A stretch of DNA of 64,000 nt from Macrostomum hystrix (GCA_950097015.1 CATNEN010000038.1:13696001-13760000); one strand, 5' to 3'; counted from the first letter of the stretch, positions 24,701-36,081 are shown. Numbers and translations are program-made. Notes: generated by a model not told the origin, from the sequence alone.

Positions 24701-27700
24701 TGAGCTGGGTGTCTGTCAGTCTGAGCTGGGTGTCTGTCAGTCAGAGCTGGGTGTCTGTCAGTCTGAGCTCGGTGACTGTCAGTCTGAGCTGGGTGACTGT
24801 CAGTCTGAGCTGGGTGTCTGTCAGTCTGAGCTGGGTGACTGTCAGTCTGAGCTGGGTGTCTGTCAGTCTGAGCTGGGTGACTGTCAGTCTGAGCTGGGTG
24901 TCTGTCAGTCTGAGCTGGGTGACTGTCAGTCTGAGCTGGGTGTCTGTCAGTCTGAGCTGGGTGACTGTCAGTCTGAGCTGGGTGTCCGTCAGTCTGATCA
25001 GAGTGTGTATAAGTCTGGTCTGAGTGTTTCTAAGACGGATTTAAGTGTATCTGTTTTAGTGTCTGATCTGTTGGTCTGTATGTATTTTTTGTGACCTGGA
25101 ACTGAAGCCTTCAAGTACGAGTGCAGTTTAGTAGTTATTTTTACAGTGTTCAATGTGTCTTCTGTCTAAAGCAGCTCTATAATATCCAAAGCCATTCAGG
25201 GCGGGGCTTTGCTAATTTCTCTTTCAATGAAGCTTCACTGGCTCGATGGCATGTTTTTTGTTCTTGGTGTATTCTGCACTTTGTTAGTGCACTTGCACTT
25301 TATATTGCAATGCGTTCACTGCCTACGCATTCCGCCTCCAGATTCTTGGAAACGCACCACCCGGACCGGTACAAAGTATACAACCTGTGCGCCGAGAGGT
25401 CCTACAATCACGCCAAGTTCAAGGACAGAGTGGAACAATTCGCAATGCAGGATCACAACCCGCCGCTAATTCACACTATTCCATACTTCTGCACTTCCGT
25501 TTACAAGTGGCTGCAAAATGGCCCGGAGTATGTGGCGGCCATTCACTGCAAGGCTGGCAAGGTGACTAGTTTTGGCTTTTACTGGGGCTCCTCTGCCACC
25601 TCTACTCTACCTCTGAGCAACTCTTTATTCTGCTCTCAATGCCAATCTTTATCCCACCCACTTTGCTAGTCTTTATCTTCAACTATCTGCTAGTCTTTAT
25701 CCCAGCCTGTTTGCTAGTCTTTATCCCAACCTTTTTGCTAGTCTTTATCTCAGCCTATTTGCTAGTCTTACGGGGTCAGTGGCAGAGCGGTTAACTCTCG
25801 CACCAAGGTCCCTAAGTTCGATTCCGCGGCGAGGCCACATTTATTTGGGGCGCAGCCGCGGAGAGATGGCTTGGGGGCTTGTCGTGCAATTGGACACCCT
25901 TGAGGGCCAACCTCCAAGGCACAGTGAGAGTGTACACTGCCTGACGATGAGAAAGTCATGGCAGATGTACACACCTGTGTGAGCGTGTGCGTACGGTATT
26001 TGTGTGCGTGTGTGCTCAGGAGTCAGCAGAATGGGCAGAATTGCCTCCTTGCTGGCTGCGGGTCTAGGTGCCTGTGGTTATAATAATATAATATGCTAGT
26101 CTTTGTCCTACCATGTCTGTTACTCGTAGTCTCTATCATCTGCTAGTTTTTATCCTACTCTTTATGGTAACCTTTTCCGACTGCTTCTGCCCTTCTGCCC
26201 TTTATCCTACCCTCTGCTAGTCTTTATCCTATCCTCTGTTAGTCTTTATTCAACTCTCTGATCTCTGCCATCTTTTATCCACTATTTTTGTCTTCATTTT
26301 GCATTGCCACAATAACCTCTGCAGGGTCGCACAGGTGTCATGATCTGCTGCTACCTGCTCTACGAAAGCTATCAAGGCATGCGTGATCAGGAGCCGACTC
26401 GACTCACTGCCGATCAGGTGCTCGACTTGTACGACAAGCGCAGGACCCACAATAACAAGGTAAGTTAAGAGGCTGCAATAACTGAAACTAGGAGGTTGGG
26501 ATAACTGAAACTTGGAGTTTGGGATAACTGAAACTTGGAGTTTGGGATAACTGAAACTTGGAGGTTGGGATAACTGAAACTTGGAGGTTGGGATAACTGA
26601 AACTTGGAGGTTGGGATAACTGAAACTTGGAGTTTGGGATAACTGAAACTTGGAGGTTGGGATAACTGAAACTTGGAGGTTGTGATAACTGAAACTTGGA
26701 GTTTGGGATAACTGAAACTTGGAGGTTGGGATAACTGAAACTTGGAGTTTGGGATAACTGAAACTTGGAGTTTGGGATAACTGAAACTTTTAGGTTGGGA
26801 TAACTGAAACTTGGAGGTTGGGATAACTGAAACTTGGAGTTTGGGATAACTGAAACTTGGAGGTTGGGATAACTGAAACTTGGAGGATGGGATAACTGAA
26901 ACTTGGAGTTTGGGATAACTGAAACTTGGAGTTTGGGATAACTGAAACTTGGAGTTTGGGATAACTGAAACTTGGAGTTTGGGATAACTGAAACTTGGAG
27001 TTTGGGATAACTGAAACTTGGAGGTTGGGATAACTGAAACTTGGAGGTTGTGATAACTGAAACTTGGAGTTTGGGATAACTGAAACTTGGAGGTTGGGAT
27101 AACTGAAACTTGGAGTTTGGGATAACTGAAACTTGGAGTTTGGGATAACTGAAACTTGGAGGTTGGGATAACTGAAACTTGGAGGATGGGATAACTGAAA
27201 CTTGGAGTTTGGGATAACTGAAACTTGGAGGTTGTGATAACTGAAACTTGGAGTTTGGGATAACTGAAACTTGGAGTTTGGGATAACTGAAACTTGGAGG
27301 TTGGGATAACTGAAACTTGGAGTTTGGGATAACTGAAACTTGGAGTTTGGGATAACTGAAACTTGGAGGATGGGATAACTGAAACTTAATTGGAGGTTGG
27401 GATAACTGAAACTTGTAGTTTGGGATAACTGAAACTTGGAGTTTGGGATAACTGAAACTTGGAGGTTGGGATAACTGAAACTTGGAGTTTGGGATAACTG
27501 AAACTTGGAGGTTGGGATAACTGAAACTTGGAGGATGGGATAACTGAAACTTAATTGAAGGTTGGGATAACTGAAACTTGGAGTTTGGGATAACTGAAAC
27601 TTGGAGGTTGGGATAACTGAAACTTGGAGGTTGGAATAACTGAAACTTGGAGGTTGGGATAACTGAAACTTGGAGTTTGGGATAACTGAAACTTGGAGTT

Positions 27701-30700
27701 TGGGATAATCCGTCCGTCCTATCTGTCTCTCTACCCTCTGTCATCTGTCTTTCTATCCCCTCCGATTTTCCTTCTACCCTCTACTGTCTTTCTACCCATA
27801 TTTATTGTCTCATCTCCGACGCTATCAGCTGCCCACCCCTGCTCCGTGCTTTGTGTCTCCTTGTAAAGCAAGATCGCCTCGTCTGTCTGCTTTTAAACTA
27901 ATTTTTTAATTCCTAAAATAACCTGTCCCCGCCGCTAACGCAGAGTTTATCTCGCGTGTTTCATCTCAATCTGACGCACTGCGACTCAAATTTAGTTGCC
28001 GAAATTCAGAGTCAAAAGCTGGGCCTATAGAGTTGGCTATTTTTATACGCTCTTTATTCTCCCATCGTGTCGTGGAGTTCAAGTTCTTCTTTTTCCGCAT
28101 TTTGTATTCAATCTAATTCCTTTAATTATTTTCCTTTTCGCCAATTATGATAGAGGACACTGTCCACGTGTCTTTTTTCTCTTTTTTCACTCACAAAAGT
28201 CCTCATCCCACGCAATATTCGCATAATTATGAAGGCGTCGCCTTTTTTCGACTGATTATGATTTTGAAATTTGCCCCTCGCCATTGCCCTCGCCCTCGCC
28301 TTCACAATCTAAATTACTCTCGCCCTCGCCATTACCCTCATCATTGCCCTCTCCATTCCCCTCGCCATTCCCATCGCCCTCGCCCTCGCCTTCGCCATTA
28401 CCCTCGCCATTGCCCTCGCCCTCGCCCTTGCCATCGCAATCGCCCATGCCTTATTGTGTAGCGATGTATTCAATAGTGAAACAGATAATACATTCTCTAT
28501 TTATGTTCACTGTTGCAGTTTTTTAAGCTAGCTTATTTCAAACCAATCACCGGAAGGACGTGTAGGCCCGGCCTCGCTAGTTGATCATACGCGCCAGCAT
28601 ACCCAGCACAAAGGAATCCCTTTCTGAGGCTACCAGCACCAAATCAACCAGCGATGAGCAGATATGCAGAATTCCCATTTTGTATGGCCTTGCTTCCCCG
28701 ACCATTGTTAATAGTAGATCTCGCGCGTGTACTTTATTATCACTAGCAGTGGCCCTTTTAAGAGTGCACTAGTACTTTTCTAAGGACTTTAGTGCTCTCT
28801 CTCTGAGTCCTTGGCTGTCTGTGCGATATCGAATTTTCATGTTCTTTGCCCTTTCATTTGTCTATTTTTAGACTTGTCTAGAGATACTGACAGTATGGCA
28901 TGGCACTTCGCGATTAAATGCGGCTGAAGCTGCGTGTGTACTTTTAGCGCGCCCTGTCGCCCTGCCAAAGAGGCGGGGAGCCGGCTGCGTGTCTATCAGC
29001 GACTTTTCTGATAGAAGACACTTTAATTATAGGCTGTAGTTTTCTGACTGCTGAGATCTTATCTCAGACTGTAGTTGCAATAGTGCAGATTCTAGTTGCA
29101 ATACTGCAGATTCTAGTTGCAATACTGCAGATTCTAGTTGCAATACTGCAGATTCTAGTTGCAATACTGCAGATTCTAGTTGCAATACTGCAGATTCTAG
29201 TTGCAATACTGCAGATTCTAGTTGCAATACTGCAGATTCTAGTTGCAATACTGCAGATTCTAGTTGCAATACTTCAGATTCTAGTTGCAATACTGCAGAT
29301 TCTAGTTGCAATACTGCAGATTCTAGTTACAATACTGCAGATTCTAGTTGCAATACTGCAGATTCTAGTTGCAATACTGCAGATTCTAGTTGCAATACTG
29401 CAGATTCTAGTTGCAATACTGCAGATTCTAGTTGCAATACTGCAGATTCTAGTTGCAATACTGCAGATTCTAGTTGCAATACTGCAGATTCTAGTTGCAA
29501 TACTGCAGATTCTAGTTGCAATACTGCAGATTCTAGTTGCAATACTGCAGATTCTAGTTGCAATACTGCAGATTCTAGTTGCAATACTGCAGATTCTAGT
29601 TGCAATAAACCATATCATAGCTTCAGAAATGTAGATTGAGATTTTAATGCTACGTATGCTTTGGTTGCAATGCTTTTTCACGTAGCTCTCTAAAATATAT
29701 GTTAAATAATAAAGGGACGTCGAAGGTTCGAATGTCTCCTCACCTTATTCGCAGGGTGTCACGATTCCGTCGCAGAGGCGGTACGTATATTATTACGCCC
29801 ACATGCTCAGGCACAGCCTCACTGTGGAGGCCTGTCATCTGCTGCTACGCTCAGCCACAGTGGAGGGCGGCCTACCGTCCTACCCGCCCAGCGGCGGCTG
29901 CTGCCTGTTCTTCCGCTGCCAGAAGCTGGTGCGCGACTGTCACCAGGACAATCGCAGCGCCCATCGGCCAATCGGCGAGTCTGAGCTGTGCGAGCCGAGG
30001 CGCGGCCAACAATCCGCCGTTATTAGCCTGTCTGAGCCAATCAAAGTTAACGGCGATGTTAAGATTGTGTTCTACAATCGAAGCAAAGTTCTGGCCAGAT
30101 GCGAGAAGCTGTTCCACTGCTGGTTTAATACCTTTTTTGTTTTGAATCAGCCGCAAGACACGCCGGGTGCTCTGTGGCGCGAGCGAATGCGAAACGAATG
30201 CGCAAATGCTAGCCAGGCTAGCGAAGAGAATGGCGCCAGATTTCTCTATCTGACCCTAACCAAAGCGGAGCTGGACAAGGCCTGCAAGGACAAGATGTTT
30301 CCGGACACTTTCTGTGTGAGTCTGCGTTTTCCATCTTCTTTTCCCTTTAGCTTGTTGTTAAGCTAGATAGAACTTCCAGCTGCGTATATGTCCAGCGCTG
30401 GTTGGCGCGTTGACTAAGATGTTGACCTTCTGCCTGAAGTGACCTTGGTTCGAGTCGCTGAACAATAATCTTCAGAGGCTAAATAATAATCGCGCTAGGA
30501 AGAGAACCTGAGTGCACATTCCTCAGTTGTTAGAGCTTCGGAATTTTAACCGGCGGTCGGGAGTTCGAACCTCAACCTTGGAGAAGCTATTTATGTCTTT
30601 TAGCAAGACACTTGATTTCCTAGGGTTCAGTTTACCCAGTTGCATCATTTAGGGTAGAAATTCGAATGGGTATTACAGTATCCCCAGTCCATGGACCTAA

Positions 30701-31176
30701 ACAGCTGTACACAGCATTTGGGCTAAGTATAACTTCACTCTATTGTCTATTTCAAAAAACTGAATCTCTAGTCTATCTTCAACTGTATTCGGTGTCACAA
30801 TTTGAACTTTAGACTTTGTTCGTATTTTTCGATACATATCGGGAACTTGCTATTGCACCATTGCTAGGTGACCCTTCAATTTGAGCTGCCAGATGCCAAC
30901 AGTTTAGACGATGATCAGCCATTCGATGGCTATCGGCCTTTTACCTACAGCCCGGCCCTCACTGGAGCTGCCGCAGTAGCCGCAGCCACCGCCGCAGCAG
31001 CCGCCAACGCAGCCTCCGCCACCGAGGAGCTCGGCGACCGGGCAGCTTCAGGTCCGTTGTCGGCCTCCTCGTCATCGTCGTCAGACTCAGAGATTGATGT
31101 CGCCGAGGAAGACTCAGCTGGCGATGATGACGATGAGGAGGATGTGACGGCAGCCTGCACCGACAAGGACGGCTAG
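21765..31176 (+). CDS. PTEN: PTEN: phosphatidylinositol 3,4,5-trisphosphate 3-phosphatase, five exons
   Basis: Exons 21765-21928, 25342-25561, 26325-26459, 29755-30315 and 30868-31176 join in phase to 462 residues (human about 403). PTEN removes the 3-phosphate of PIP3 at the plasma membrane and opposes PI3K/AKT signalling. The N-terminal basic lipid-binding patch ([15 protein letters not shown]) is present. The catalytic D92 (DHNPP), C124 and R130 of HCKAGKGRTG fall at the same residue numbers as in human. The [12 protein letters not shown] loop follows after a 9-residue insertion. The C2 domain is divergent but ends with a recognisable NTFF and a LTLTK-x2-LDKA motif. The tail contains an alanine-rich run, then a Ser-rich and acidic segment. 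It ends TDKDG, so the PDZ ligand found at the human C-terminus is missing. All donors read GTGAGT, GTGACT or GTAAGT and all acceptors end in AG. Confidence 0.95.
21960..23062. repeat. Minisatellite, 25-bp unit, about 43 copies, in PTEN intron 1
   Basis: Unit CTGACTAGACTGGATTGTAG plus AGTGA, with TGTAG and TGCAG subtypes grouped in blocks. The 5' edge has a longer variant with AAGTCTGGATTGATGGCAAA. It begins about 30 bp behind the exon 1 donor. From 23063 to 24010 no repeat or gene was recognised. Confidence 0.94.
24010..25020. repeat. Minisatellite, 21-bp unit, about 48 copies, in PTEN intron 1
   Basis: Unit GTGTCTGTCAGTCTGATGTGG in the first half and CAGTCTGAGCTGGGTGTCTG in the second. A block of several units with alternating GTGACTG and GTGTCTG is itself repeated. 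It shares its core TGTCTGTCAGTCTGA with the array at 31680-32437. Frames of over 330 codons here are repeat translation. Confidence 0.94.
25665..26280. repeat. Degenerate GCTAGTCTTTATCC repeat interrupted by a SINE, PTEN intron 2
   Basis: Loose units with GCTAGTCTTTATCCCAGCCT occur at 25665-25770 and resume at 26094-26280. The gap is the SINE family B copy, so the array existed before the SINE inserted. Confidence 0.75.
25771..26090 (+). mobile_element. SINE family B, full-length copy, plus strand
   Basis: Starts CGGGGTCAGTGGCAGAGCGG (tRNA-like A box) and has a B-box-like GTTCGATTCC at about 25818. It continues through CGGCGAGGCCACATTTATTT and ends in a TAATAATATAATA tail. It is about 320 bp and lies in PTEN intron 2. 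Confidence 0.8.
26465..27712. repeat. Minisatellite, 23-bp unit, about 54 copies, in PTEN intron 3
   Basis: Unit GATAACTGAAACTTGGAGTT plus TGG, with GAGGTTGG and GAGGATGG subtypes. It begins at the exon 3 donor itself. A frame over 400 codons long on the minus strand is repeat translation. Confidence 0.94.
28270..28445. repeat. Pyrimidine-rich CCCTCGCCATTGCCCTCGCC repeat, PTEN intron 3
   Basis: Irregular hexamer-based repeat (CTCGCC / CATTGC). The rest of 27713-29060 shows no gene. Confidence 0.75.
29060..29610. repeat. Minisatellite, 21-bp unit, about 26 copies, in PTEN intron 3
   Basis: Unit GCAATACTGCAGATTCTAGTT, almost perfectly homogeneous. It is open on both strands because 21 is divisible by three. 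It ends about 145 bp before exon 4. Confidence 0.95.
30507..30745 (+). mobile_element. Divergent SINE family A-like copy in PTEN intron 4
   Basis: A tRNA-like head with GGTCGGGAGTTCGAACCTC is followed by TTTTAGCAAGACACTTGATT and CCCCAGTCCATGGAC, all shared in order with family A. It is more diverged than the other copies. Confidence 0.65.
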
Positions 31177-31496
31177 CGGACTTATTCAAATCAGTTCCAA
31201 TCAGTTTAAATCTGAGCATTTCCTAGCTGAACTATTTGAGCAGCTTTTAGCAGAGGCTCACTGGGGGCCCAGCACGATGCGCCGACAATTTTCAGATGAT
31301 ATTTTTTTCATTAGCGAGAGCGTATTTAACAATCTCACTTTCAAGTGCAGGGTTATTTGCTTGAAATATTTCCCTGTTTCCTTTTTCATAGATGCGTTTG
31401 TAACTCTGATTGAATAGATAATAGCTGCAGATATATCAGCTGTCGTGTGTGCAATTTTATGTCTTCATATTCAAGCATAGAAATGCTTAAATAGGA

Positions 31497-31502
31497 AATA
31501 AA
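31497..31502 (+). terminator. Polyadenylation signal AATAAA of PTEN
   Basis: AATAAA about 320 bp after the PTEN stop codon, in AT-rich sequence and before the next array. Confidence 0.5.
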
Positions 31503-31679
31503 TGGATAATTTAATTACGCTCGTAATTAACGGAATGCATGTACTCGTACTTTTATTCTCTTAGTTATTCTGTCTTTCATTGTACTTCTAACAATCTGCA
31601 TTCGCCCCATGTTTGCTGCCCTAACTTCTTGACTCTCGCCTTAGTAATATTTTAATTTAACTAATTCAATTCAGTCGGT

Positions 31680-32437
31680 CTGGCCTGGGTGTCTGTCAGT
31701 CTCATGTGTGTGTCTGACAGTCTGATGTGAGTGTCTGTCAGTCTGATGTGAGTGTCTGTCAGTCTGTTGTGAGTGTCTGTCAGTCTGTTGTGAGTGTCTG
31801 TCAGTCTGTTGTGAGTGTCTGTCAGTCTCATGTGGGTGTCTGACAGTCTGATGTGAGTGTCTGTCAGTCCGATGTGAGTGTATGTCAGTCTGTTGTGAGT
31901 GTCTGTCAGTCTGATGTAAGTGTCGGTCAGTCTGATGTGGGTGTCTGTCGGTCTGATCTTATTGTCTGTCAGTCTGATCTAGGTGTCTCTCAGTCTGAGC
32001 TGGGTGTCTGTCAGTCTGATCCCAGTGTCTGTCAGTCTGATATGAGTTTCTGTCAGTCTGATCTAGGTGTCTGTCAGTCTGATCTAAGTGTCTGTCAGTC
32101 TGATCTAGGTGTCTCTCAGTCTGAGCTGGGTGTCTGTCAGTCTGATCCCAGTGTCTGTCAGTCTGATCCCAGTGTCTGTCAGTCTGATCCCAGTGTCTGT
32201 CAGTCTGATCCCAGTGTCTGTCAGTCTGATCCCAGTGTCTGTCAGTCTGATCTAAGTGTCTGTCAGTCTGATCTAGGTGTCTCTCAGTCTGATCTAGGTG
32301 TCTGTCAGTCTGAGCTGGGTGTCTGTCAGTCTGATCCCAGTGTCTGTCAGTCTGATCCCAGTGTCTGTCAGTCTGATCCTAGTGTCCGTCAGTCTGATCC
32401 CAGTGTCTGTCAGTCTGATCCTAGTGTCCGTCAGCAT
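31680..32437. repeat. Minisatellite, 21-bp unit, about 36 copies, downstream of PTEN
   Basis: Unit TGTCTGTCAGTCTGATCCCAG with GATGTGAG, GTTGTGAG and GATCTAGG subtypes. The core matches the array of PTEN intron 1 (24010-25020). From 32438 to 32814 nothing was recognised. Confidence 0.93.
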
Positions 32438-32814
32438 TTCGCTTATTCGAGTTATCTAACAGTTTCTTTATCTCTCCGATGTCTCCTTCGTTTTCATTTC
32501 GTTCTACCACGCGATGTTAAATACCATGTTAAATTAAGCTATTTAAAATCAATAACTGCTATTTCGTAATTCTGGTTTATGCCACAAGAATGCACTGTTG
32601 TCGGTGTTGTATAGTTTTATGAATCCGTTTTTTTATTTTTGTTGTTATATTCATTTTTTGAATTGAGCTTTTTCGGTTAATAATAAACCAGCTATAAAGC
32701 GAGATGTTTTATTTTTGAAATTTTAGATTATAATGCAATTAGAATTTACTTTATTAAGTTTCGAAATATCAGGTCTAAGCGACCGGTTGGATTTGTCGTT
32801 CAATCTGCTCCTGT

Positions 32815-33288
32815 TAGCTAGCACACTCTCAACCCCAGTGTACACACGGCACCAATCAGCTAGCACACTCTGAACCCCAGTGTACACACGGCACCAATCA
32901 GCTAGCACACTCTGAACCCCAGTGTACACACGGCACCAATCAGCTAGCACACTCTCAACCCCAGTGTACACACGGCACCAACCAGCTAGCACACTCTGAA
33001 CCCCAGTGTACACACGGCACCAATCAGCTAGCACACTCTCAACCCCAGTGTACACACGGCACCAACCAGCTAGCACACTCTGAACCCCAGTGTACACACG
33101 GCACCAACCAGCTAGCACACTCTGAACCCCAGTGTACACACGGCACCAACCAGCTAGCACACTCTGAACCCCAGTGTACACACGGCACCAATCAGCTAGC
33201 ACACTCTCAACCCCAGTGTACACACGGCACCAACCAGCTAGCACACTCTGAACCCCAGTGTACACACGGCACCAACCAGCTAGCACAT
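32815..33288. repeat. Minisatellite, 42-bp unit, about 11 copies
   Basis: Units contain GCTAGCACACTCTGAACCCC and AGTGTACACACGGCACCAAT plus CA. Subtypes differ at CTGAAC/CTCAAC and CAATCA/CAACCA. From 33289 to 33945 no gene was recognised; a run of ten C lies near 33570. Confidence 0.93.
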
Positions 33289-33944
33289 GTTAGGGTTTTT
33301 TCGAAACGTCTTTCTGTTTCCCATCCTCCCAGCCAGCCCCCACGAGGTATTTTATAATTCTGACATTTAGTAATTTAAACCCTCAGAGCTTACTGTGTAT
33401 ATAAATAGTTCTATTATTACCTGTGTATAATCCCTTTGGATGCGCTTTACGAATATGAATTAATAAATTTATGCCACTATCCACTGCCACCCAGCGCTGT
33501 AGAATTCAAATTTTGTATGTAGTAGCTTTAATATATTTTGTATTTCTTATGATCAGCCGTAGTTTCACCCCCCCCCCCTAATATCACTTTTACTGATTTT
33601 GACTATTTTGAATTTGGCACTTTTTAATCGTAACTATTTTATAGCCTGATTGGTATATTGCAGTTGAGTAGTGAGGACTGCACAGCTGGGTAGAAGCTAA
33701 ACTAGATCTACGTGATTGAGCACGGTATTATTGATGGATGTAGCATTGCAACTGAAATAAATACAGCCATATAATACTCTATTGTGTTCTGCTTCTCTGT
33801 ATGTCCGTGAGCAATCTCATTGTGGAGTTTCATTTTTAAAAAGTAATTTCTTGGTCTTTTGCAGATGTTTTTTACTTTTTTTAATCGTCCCGATAACTAC
33901 TTTTTAACTGTGGCAAATTTTTAAATGCTCATTTTAATAATTGA

Positions 33945-34226
33945 TTACACCTGCCCCAATTGGGCCATATGTGCAGCCGATAGCACAGCCGCAGCTAATG
34001 CGCGGCGCATCTGAAGGCTGGGTACAGCTGTTCAGTCCATGGACTGGGGGGACGCCACACCCACCTTCAATTATCCCAGCTGATGCTGGTACCCATTTAA
34101 CAGCTGGGTGAACTGAAGCAATGCAGAGTTAAGTGTCTTGCTAAAGGACACAAATTGTTCCAGTGGAGTCGGGTATCGAACCCCCGACCTTCAAGTTGTG
34201 AGTCCGATGCCCTAACCTAGGCTACA
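33945..34226 (-). mobile_element. SINE family A, near full-length copy, minus strand
   Basis: Reverse complement of 52106-52415. It has the tRNA-like head (AGGTCGGGGGTTCGATACCC) and the common 3' tail GCAGGTGTAATCAATTATT. Confidence 0.82.
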
Positions 34227-34255
34227 TATATATAAATGCTAAAAAAATTAAAACG

Positions 34256-34396
34256 TTAGATTGCTTCAGCTGTTAGATTGCTTCAGCTGTTAGATTGCTT
34301 CAGCTGTTAGATTGCTTCAGCTGTTAGATTGCTTCAGCTGTTAGATTGCTTCAGCTGTTAGATTGCTTCAGCTGTTAGATTGTTTCTCAGGTGTTA
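34256..34396. repeat. Minisatellite, 17-bp unit, 8 copies
   Basis: Unit TTAGATTGCTTCAGCTG, nearly perfect; the last unit is degraded. Confidence 0.9.
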
Positions 34397-34557
34397 GACT
34401 AATGCTAGGTGGTAACCTGTGGGACTGACTAATCAACGTAACTGTATTTGCACATGTCTAGAGCAGTCAAGTGTAATGCATTCAAGCGTACTATTAGTTA
34501 AGGACATTCAAAATGAGAAAGCGGCAATCAAAACGAGAATTAGGAAGGCAAAACAAT

Positions 34558-34788
34558 CTAACGATCAAACAGTAAAACATTTTTACAGTATATATAATCA
34601 TTTTTGCAAGCCTTCTTTTTACCACCTCGTGGTAACGCCTGAACCCTTCCATCCTGCGTATATGCTCGCATAATTCTATACGCAGTTGCAATCGGCACTT
34701 GCGGGATGGCTGCTGCGGCTTTTAGTGTTGCCCCTGCTCTATAGCAGACACCAAGCGTTGCCTGTCGACTGAGGATATTGGTGCTCAA
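34558..34788 (-). pseudogene. Possible transposase helix-turn-helix fragment
   Basis: A minus-strand frame of 76 residues has a stretch resembling the N-terminal helix-turn-helix of Tc1- or IS630-type transposases: an alanine-rich helix, TAYRIMRAYTQDG and a basic patch. It is followed by AT-rich non-coding sequence. No catalytic DDE domain was seen nearby. The resemblance is weak and could be chance. From 34800 to 35055 nothing else was recognised. Confidence 0.25.
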
Positions 34789-35054
34789 GAAATAGCAAAG
34801 AAAGAAGCGAGAGAAAACCTAACGGGCGGAGAGCAAGGCAATGCAGGGAGTTTTTCAACTTTCACTTCCTACTCGTAGTTTTATCATTTTGGTTGTCTCT
34901 AGTCTATGGTCGAAAGGGTGAATTTTCTTCTGAGTGCCTGAATTCATTCTCGTTTTGGTTGTCCAAACGTCTATGTTCTCTAGCGGCGAGGTTCACTGAG
35001 GATAGCCATAACCAACATATATAATGTTCTCGCCTCGACTTAACGCTTATACAC

Positions 35055-35307
35055 TGATAGAAGTGGTTGTTTTCAATGCGTCAGACTCTACTTCGAGATC
35101 GGGGGTTCGATTCCCGACTCCAATGAAACAATTTTCATTTTTATTGTGTCTAGTGTACAGACACAATTAACTCTGCATTGCTTCAGTTCACCCAGCTGTA
35201 TCTGGGGTTAATTGAGGGTGGTTGTAGCGTCCATGGACTTATTAACAGCCCTACGCAGCCTTATAATGCGCCGCGCAACAGATTGATGCAGGTGCAATCA
35301 ATTATTG
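35055..35307 (+). mobile_element. SINE family A-like copy, plus strand, diverged
   Basis: Contains GATCGGGGGTTCGATTCCCG, AACTCTGCATTGCTTCAGTT, a GTCCATGGACTT block and the family tail GCAGGTGCAATCAATTATT. The order matches the family consensus. Confidence 0.75.
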
Positions 35308-35669
35308 TTGTAATTTCTAGATTCTATTCTGTTAGACGGATTAGCTAGATAATTCTAGAAAGGAATTGCAACCTGAACTACTGGGAGGAGTCCTCTTAAC
35401 AGTTAGCGAGTTAAAAATCACTTATTTAATTGCCCTGCCACAGCAGGGCAATTAACAGTGGGCGAGATGCCAGGGACCCTGGCAATTTTGAGCATGCTCC
35501 AAGCTCCTAATTATTCCCTAATTTAATAGTGAATTGAAATAGTAGAACACTCCTCAACTTCCTGTCAGTCGGTGGTTGAATTTTTCACCTGCGCCAGGCA
35601 ATTTTCTTATCAATTAATTTGATCTTTTGCAGAGGTGAAAATATTTCACCGCTCAACTCAAAATCAGCA

Positions 35670-35751
35670 GACGAGGTGGCCGAGTGGTTATGGCGATGGA
35701 CTGCTAATCCATTGGGGTTTCCCCGCGTGGGTTCGAATCCCATCCTCGTCG
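35670..35751 (+). tRNA. tRNA-Ser(GCT)
   Basis: 82 nt with a long variable arm, as expected of a class II serine tRNA. The 7-bp acceptor stem pairs GACGAGG with CCTCGTC; G35751 is the discriminator. The A box (TGGCCGAGTGG) and B box (GGTTCGAATCC) are intact. The anticodon loop CTGCTAA (35701-35707) places GCT at 35703-35705. The variable stem pairs GGGG with CCCC around TTT. It has all the paired arms that the SINE heads lack, and no SINE body follows it. CCA is not encoded, as usual in animals. Confidence 0.95.
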
Positions 35752-35761
35752 TATTTGCGAA

Positions 35762-35769
35762 TTTTTTTT
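35762..35769 (+). terminator. RNA polymerase III terminator of tRNA-Ser
   Basis: A run of eight T residues begins about 10 bp after the tRNA 3' end, the usual Pol III stop signal. Confidence 0.8.
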
Positions 35770-36081
35770 ATACAAAAAAACTAAGCGATAATACAATTAA
35801 ATATATATAGCACATGTATTAAATTGCGAATTCATTTTTCCTTGTTGCTAAAATAATTCTAACAAGTACATTGCAAAATTCTAGAAAAAAATAAAGCGTT
35901 AAATACTACTTTTACTACTTCTTTTAAAATCGATGCGACGAAAGTCACGGAAAATGTCGGAAAAACCGGTTGAATCATTTGGCGACAATTTATTGCAGAA
36001 AATCTAACAAACTCTTGGATGTCAATGTAAGTTTGTTAATTCAATACCAGATTTTTAACTTGTTCTATTTTATCCAGATAA

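Noticed and set aside
24016-25094. Frames of over 330 codons through the 21-bp array as repeat-protein genes
   Set aside because: The frames exist only because the unit length is divisible by three and lacks stops; similar frames occur in other registers, there is no independent start, and the array lies in a PTEN intron.
25771-25845. Functional tRNA gene
   Set aside because: Same reasoning: tRNA-derived SINE family B, with copies at 7476-7805 and 14770-14925.
26488-27744. 418-codon minus-strand frame as a repetitive structural protein
   Set aside because: It is a translation of the 23-bp PTEN intron 3 array that begins at the exon 3 donor; a 69-bp triple unit keeps it open in any frame.
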